Shown in pieces: positions 58,973 to 64,000 of a DNA stretch of 64,000 nt. The notes under the pieces are model-generated. The model did no database searches and had not been told where the DNA came from. It saw nothing but the letters and a program-made list of their open reading frames with translations. The translations under genes and the position numbers were made by a program. Origin of the DNA: Krasilnikovozyma curviuscula (Eukaryota; Basidiomycota; Tremellomycetes; Cystofilobasidiales; Mrakiaceae). The stretch is from the NCBI GenBank assembly GCA_014825775.1, contig MVAQ01000005.1, forward strand, positions 186,001 through 250,000. Direction: 5' to 3'. How positions within the stretch are numbered: position 1 is the first letter of the stretch; every line of letters begins with the position of its first letter.

Positions 58973-60615
58973 TCAAACTGAAGTGTAACCCATCTCTGTT
59001 CTAGGCGGCATGAAGCTGTCTTCTCGAGGAACTGCGTGTAGTTCAGTGTGGTCACCAACTAGATCAGCTTGACTTCCCCGCTTGATCTCATTCAAGTAGT
59101 TGCCAGCGCGGGGGAAAATTCTACCAGGGTGACAGATGTTCCAGACAGCGAAGGCTCCGAAAACCATGACTCCATCAAGAATAGAGAAACCAACTTGGGA
59201 ATGATTCCAGGAGGAGTTGAATCCATGGGAAAGCTCAGCAACTCTGTATGCTCCACTTTTAGGAAAATAAATCAACAACCCAGAAGGTTTGGTTAATACA
59301 TTTCCTCTTTAATTCGGTTTCACTGATAGTTTCTTACCGAATGAAGATCAGCGCACTTGTAGTGTACAATCCTCCCAAGACCCATTTGAATCTTTTCAAA
59401 TCTGTCTGTGTCAAGCGTGCGATCTGGACACCTTTCGCATGATCTTCCATCTCGTCCCTCTCGTGCCTTTTGCGACGACCCCAGCACAAGACGTAGTTGA
59501 ACGGATGAAAGTGAGAGCCTACGTAGACGTCCTGGAAGGATCGATAGGTGAATTCAACCAGCAGTGTCGTGAAAACAGACATGACAGCTTTATTCGGAGT
59601 CCTGTCAGCAACGCGAGTCTGAAGAGCGTTGAAAAGATGGACTCACCTAATTGGAAGATAATTCCCCCCTCCATGACCCAAGTTCCGATCTTTAGCTGGC
59701 TCTCCGAAATGTCGTAGCCGCTCGCGATTGTTCCTCCGACCGCTTGGACCAAGATCGATATGATATCTCCAGTGATGAAGAGCTTTGTGTAAACGCGGGG
59801 AGATAAGTGACAGTACTCTGGACTTCAAACCGAAAATTTATAAGGTTGGTATAAGTCAGTAGAAAGAGGTAGGGAGACGAAAAAAGAATAGGCGAACCCA
59901 ATGAGCTTAATCATTCGACCCAAAATGATGTAGTTGGCGGCAAGGAGAAAACTAGGGCTAATGATCAGGCAGCAGATCTGAATTGTGAAAGCATTATCGT
60001 TGGTTCCATAGCTTCCACCTATGAAATAGATGTTTGTGAGAAGACGGTAACAAAAACATACAAGCGAAGGAAAACAGCTGTTGCACACCTTGAGATGGCC
60101 ACCAGACTTGCGTTCTAGCAGACCAGTAGCGTCCTACCCAGCCCAATATCTCGCCTGTCAAGTAAATGAAACCTGAGAGGGTTTGGGTGATATACTCGGA
60201 CAGGAACTACTTACCAGCGCCGCAGATAACTATGGTCACGTAAAGAAACCAAAACTCCTTCCACGGTCGTGAGAAAAGAGTAGCCTGGAAGAAATGTACC
60301 ACTGTAACGATAGACTGTGTGAGTGTGTTTTCTTCATATCGCACCAACAACGAATTCGGACTGACGCGTCGAGAGGCCAAACAGGGCAATAAAAACTAAA
60401 CAGGCGACTTCGTTCACCTTATATCCATAGCCTTGCCATTCCACGAAACCCGTTTCGAAGTTAGGGGAGCCTGTTATGTTGTTGCAAGGAGTTATAGTGC
60501 AGAGTGGGCCATCGCCAGCTGTTGTCCGCGCGATCGATGTCGGACGCGTAACAAGAGAGTATTAAACTGAGCGACAATTCAGGGTAAAGTTTTTGGGCAA
60601 AAGATGCTTACACAT
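58973..60615 (-). CDS. RTA1-like seven-helix membrane protein
   Basis: A fungal-specific lipid-translocating exporter-like family linked to stress and drug tolerance. The start was placed at ATG 60615 (exon of four bases, ATGT) splicing near 60540 to GDGPLCTITPCNNITGSPNF. Helices follow, for example YKVNEVACLVFIALFGL, then FWFLYVTIVICGAGE, then IQICCLIISPSFLLAANYII, and the family motif ILVQAVGGTIASGYDI near 59710-59765 followed by a GTWVMEGGIIFQL helix. Last exon ends PPRTEMGYTSV at 58973. Several introns. A Cys/Asn-rich ectodomain start is usual for the family. Confidence 0.82.
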
Positions 60616-61216
60616 CTTGAGGCGTGAATCTGGTTAAAGATGTGGATTTCTAGACGGGGATTTCGAAAGCAGGATGAGGGGAACTACTACACCGGGTGCT
60701 TGGTGATATTTAATCTTCAGAATGTCATCGCATTGTGTTTTTAACGACCACTTCCCCGCTAGAGTATGACGTTTCAATCTCATCGCTAGAAGAGTTGGAG
60801 GTTCGAATGGACGAAATGCAAGGAAAATGATGCAAAATAGAAAATAGACGGGAGTTCTCGCTAATGCCCACAGTACCCGCACCGCCTTGCTCACCTCGCA
60901 TTGCAGCGTGGTGCTGTCGTGGCTATGTCTGCAAATCAATCGAAGAGACTCGCTTTTTCATTTATAAGGTGTTGAGACTCTAGCTTAGAGGAACGCTGTG
61001 AAAGCATGCTGCTGTAAGCTACTCATATTTGGTTGCCGCTTGCGAAGCGAGAGGTCCCAAATCAAAAACAATGCGATGCGACTCTACAGTAACTGTTCTA
61101 GCCTAAATGTCTAAGTGTTGATACAAAGTGAAGTGTCCAGCTCTATATAGTTTCTGAGAATGTCCAGTTGCGTTTCCCAAATGGTAAACGTGATGAGAGA
61201 CGAGATAAACGAGGAG
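60616..61216. other. Intergenic between RTA1-like and bZIP genes
   Basis: About 600 bases. A 101-codon frame on the minus strand (60634-60939) has no recognisable content and is treated as chance. Expected to hold the RTA1-like promoter and the bZIP 3' region. Confidence 0.4.
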
Positions 61217-62497
61217 TCAAGGCGATGAGAGAGATCGCTTCTTCGGTGGGAGCTCTGATGGTTCACGGACTGGAGACGAACAGAGAGAATCAGGTCCAAT
61301 AAGCTCAGTGCAGAAGAACTTAAGAGTGGGGTAAACGATGGACCCTTACTTAGATCCAGAGTCTTTTGAGCTCTCATCAACTCAAAGCGCATCGCAGTGA
61401 TCACGTCGTCTCGTTCGGCTAGTTGATCTTCCAAAGTACAGATATAGGCCTTTCTACGCTCACGAAATCGTCGAGCACCGACTTTGTTTCTAAAAAAAGA
61501 GAAAGCAACAGGAGCTTTGTCAGACTCAAATCTGCAAGCGACGGGGAACCAGTACAATGCGCATCGTTGCCACTAACCTCACTTGTTTCTTCTCTCTCAA
61601 GCTCATCTTCGAGTAGGCAGCTTCTCCAACTCCCCAGAAATCCTGCTTCCCAGTGAAGTCCGGGTCAGCTTGAGTGAAGCGATCACCTTTACGGTGTAGT
61701 GACCCGCCTGAACAGACAACAATAATCGATGCGTCAGTGATCTGCCGTCAAAGGCCAGGCCCAAGAATTGGAACTCACCCGGGCGATACTCATTGAAGTC
61801 TTTAGGCAGGTTTGGGATGTTGATCGGTTCCCCTGGTGACAAAGGCTGAACCTCTTGCTCCCTGAGCTGATCGAAGGAGCGCTTGCTAATAGAGGCGGAA
61901 GCTTGTACCGAAGACGAGGAGACGTCGTCAGGTTGTTGGAAATCATCCTCAGGTTCTAAGGTAGATGATTCTGGGGAAGAGGAAAGCTGCGACTGATATG
62001 ATGGTACAAAATCTCGTCGTTTTGGCTGAAAGTACAGGGATGGTGCTACTGAGTGAGGGAAGTTCAGCTGAAAGGGCGGTGGTTGGATTGTGAGTTGTTG
62101 TGGAGACTGAGTGGTGTCCACTGGGGCAGGCTGGGACTGAGAGGAGTTCAAGGTAGGGGGAAAGTGAGAATCTATTAATAGAGCAACAAGAAGACGCAAG
62201 TACCCACAACAAGCCAGAATCCAGCGTTCTCAATACCGGGAGTCTTCAAGTCTTTGGTAATGGTGATTGACTGTTTGTGAAAGTAAGAACGGCCGAGCAG
62301 ATGTCAGTCTTAACACCAGGCGAGCGAGGGCCAGAGGAAGACAGGAGACAGAGGCAAGAATCACTCACGGGAGCAAACTCCTGGTTCGTCTGCATGAAAT
62401 CTAAAACCCCACTGGAAAAGTCGAAACTCCCACCGAGATCAGAGGCATACTGGTCAGAGAACAGCGAGTCTGAGAAATTCCAGCTCAATGTATCCAT
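61217..62497 (-). CDS. bZIP transcription factor
   Basis: A DNA-binding dimer-forming regulator. ATG 62497 starts MDTLSWNFSDSLFSDQYASD; then a Pro/Ser/Gln-rich middle (about 61800-62170) with EPINIPNLPKDFNEYRPG. The basic region lies across an intron: KKQVRNKVGARRFRERRKAY (about 61440-61495), then a short zipper TLEDQLAERDDVITAMRFEL and MRAQKTLDL, with heptad positions L, I, L, L. The last exon ends in PKKRSLSSP, stop at 61217. The basic-region core NKVGARRFR differs from the common NxxAAxxSR: Gly for the first Ala and Phe for Ser (Phe is also found in Yap/Pap1 factors). Targets unknown. Four to five exons. A TATA-like box lies 62 bases upstream. Confidence 0.85.
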
Positions 62498-63626
62498 CTC
62501 GTTCGTGTGTGTGTGGGAGGGCCGAACGCTTTTTCGCTCCACCTATTCTCCCTTCCCGTATATATAGTATTCCAATTTCTTCTCGGTGTCGGTGGATTTT
62601 GGCCCTTCGCATCCTTGCCTCTGCGTGATGTCAGATCCCGGACGAATGAAAGGCGGGGGACCAGTCTCACCGCATAAACCTTCCTTCTATCGACCCCTGC
62701 GCACGCGGTGGATGGAGAGTTTACTTTTGATACAGCGTGTCTCATCAGGGGCCTAAAAGTACCGACAGGCGACTCCGTTCCGCCTTCACTTGCAGAAACG
62801 CAGGAAACAAGAGTTGCGATTCGTCGAGAGGATGACGAAGCCAACGTCAGAGCGCCAAAGGGCGACCGATTTGTCCCTTGATTGAGAGGCTGAGAAACGC
62901 CTTCAATTAACGCTACATCCTTCGTTTTGATCCCATTTGAAAATCTGGTATCTACTCTGAGCTCGTGTAAAATGAAAAGGTAGGAAGGTCTGAAGGACAC
63001 ACAAGGCGCTCACTGACCACAAGCGTCGGAGGGCGAGAGCCGGCTGCCCCTTTCCTGCAATCTTCCTTCAATGACGCGTAGATCGACGATCTTTCCTCAT
63101 CGAAAATGAACTGCCTGGCGATCTCATTTCGTCAACAAACTTTCCGCAAATTCTGTCCTTATCCACAGGCAAAACGCTCCTTCGGTGCGCTTTGCTCTTA
63201 TAGGTCTCTCTTCAGTATAAGTCGTGTGAACAAGGTATGAGCCCACTTCGTTGATGAGTATCCGAGTCGTCAGCAAGAGAACCCTTGAACAAGGGTTCAA
63301 AGCAAAACTGGGCTCAATTTTTTTTTTCCTTGGAGTACTGCTGCACTTAGGGGTTGCGCGCTTATCAGTACCGCTTGATGTCATCTGGAAACCTCTGGCT
63401 GTCGTTATGATTTCCCTCTCTAACACCCATTCTCGAGGGACCTCTCCTAGGGTATGGCAAGTAGTGACAAAGAAAGCATTTGGTAACGGTTCAGAACTTG
63501 AAAATGCGATATAGAGCAGTTTATCATTAGCAAACGAGAGAACAACAAGCAGATGTATTTTTTGAAAGAAGAATTGAATCAACCAATATCCCGCTAGGTG
63601 GGATAAAGACCTCTCATCCAATGGCT
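62498..63626. other. Intergenic, no gene seen
   Basis: About 1.13 kb upstream of the bZIP gene and downstream of the surface protein. Open frames on both strands (for example 62485-63000 minus and 63251-63514 plus) lack family similarity or splice support. It must hold the bZIP promoter. Confidence 0.4.
62559..62566 (-). promoter_or_regulatory. TATA-like box for bZIP gene
   Basis: A TATATATA string 62 bases upstream of the bZIP start on the minus strand. Spacing to a start codon is plausible for a fungal core promoter; untested. Confidence 0.35.
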
Positions 63627-64000
63627 TTAGAGAATAAAAATAGATAAGAGCCCAGCGACGACCAAAGCTGTGACTGGTGAAGCGACCTTGAAGCCGGCAG
63701 ACTGCATGAAAATGACCACAGAAAACAAACCTGACATCAGTCGCGAAGCACCCCCCACACACACACAACGGCATACATGGTGTTGTCACTCACAGTGGTC
63801 GTAGGAGTAGCACTGCTTCCTGCTCTTGCAGCGGAAGCAGCAGCAGCAGAAGCAGAAGAGGCGTAGGCAGAAGCGGCGTGGGTGAGAGAGTTGATGGCGG
63901 AAGACAACGAGTATGCGGATTGTGATGCGCCAGCTCCCAACGAACCATAACCGCCATTAGCAGAGAGAATAGAATTCAACTGGGCTGAGTCTGAAGCCAA
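63627..64000 (-). CDS. Ala/Ser-rich surface protein, C-terminal part (cut by window edge)
   Basis: The 5' part lies beyond position 64000. The visible exon carries a low-complexity Ser/Ala/Gly stretch (SLGAGASQSAYSLSSAIN, then AYASSASAAAASAARAG) and TPTTT. An intron (63702-63793) joins to SAGFKVASPVTALVVAGLLS and IFIL, then the stop at 63627. A Ser/Ala-rich stalk ending in a short hydrophobic tail with no cytoplasmic residues is typical of GPI-anchored wall or surface proteins. What the missing N-terminal domain is cannot be said. The intron contains a short CA repeat at 63756-63767. Confidence 0.6.

Noticed and set aside
60634..60939. 101-codon minus-strand frame near the RTA1-like start
   Set aside because: Its frame does not connect to the RTA1-like exons; a four-base first exon at 60615 explains the gene start better.
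62485..63000. 171-codon minus-strand frame upstream of the bZIP gene
   Set aside because: Runs into the bZIP start in another frame, contains the promoter TATA-like box and shows no family content.
63251..63514. 87-codon plus-strand hydrophobic frame
   Set aside because: No ATG context, splice or family support; lies in an otherwise empty intergenic stretch.
63756..63767. CA repeat
   Set aside because: Short microsatellite in the intron of the surface protein gene; ordinary.

Overview
The window is a contiguous piece of a fungal nuclear genome, almost certainly from a basidiomycete and most likely a basidiomycete yeast (Tremellomycetes-like). The evidence is dense packing of about 24 protein genes on both strands, nearly all interrupted by several 50-100 base GT-AG introns, moderate GC content, and families typical of that group: KRE6/SKN1 glucan-synthesis protein, GT90 (CAP10-like) glycosyltransferase, a NiCoT nickel transporter, and a double jelly-roll membrane protein. 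The genus is a guess. ALG10 is present, which argues against Cryptococcus neoformans itself. Gene models were spliced by eye; CDS coordinates run from the first to the last coding base and include introns.

Layout. 0-4.3 kb: a doubtful gene, then a single-pass membrane protein with two jelly-roll domains. 4.4-8.6 kb (-): KRE6/SKN1-type GH16 protein. 9.2-10.9 kb (-): WD40 protein (WDR53-like). 11.1-13.7 kb (-): NUG1/nucleostemin GTPase. 14.1-15.1 kb (-): TCTP. 15.4-19.2 kb (+): KHA1-type K+/H+ antiporter. 19.4-23.1 kb (-): Zn2Cys6 transcription factor. 23.4-24.7 kb (-): metaxin/SAM-like protein. 25.2-25.8 kb (+): complex I NDUFA1-like subunit. 26.0-26.9 kb (-): unknown gene. 26.9-28.6 kb (-): proteasome receptor RPN10. 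29.0-31.6 kb (-): retromer VPS17.

32.3-51.0 kb is a carbohydrate-focused block: a predicted fusion of a berberine-bridge FAD oxidase with two membrane helices and a lactonase beta-propeller; three SGNH/PC-esterase-type proteins (two are inverted paralogs); a GT90 glycosyltransferase; ALG10; and a GT18-like glycosyltransferase. Then 51.6-53.5 kb (-): nickel transporter; 53.9-55.5 kb (+): splicing factor AAR2; 55.8-58.8 kb (+): FGGY carbohydrate kinase; 59.0-60.6 kb (-): RTA1-family membrane protein; 61.2-62.5 kb (-): bZIP factor; 63.6-64.0 kb (-): the 3' end of an Ala/Ser-rich surface protein cut by the window edge.

Most single genes are housekeeping (ribosome biogenesis, proteasome, retromer, U5 snRNP, complex I, mitochondrial import). 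The striking part is the 32-51 kb block, whose members could together build, acylate and oxidatively modify a glycan in the secretory pathway or at the surface. That joint role is inference from content and position. No tRNA, rRNA, CRISPR array or intact transposon was recognised.
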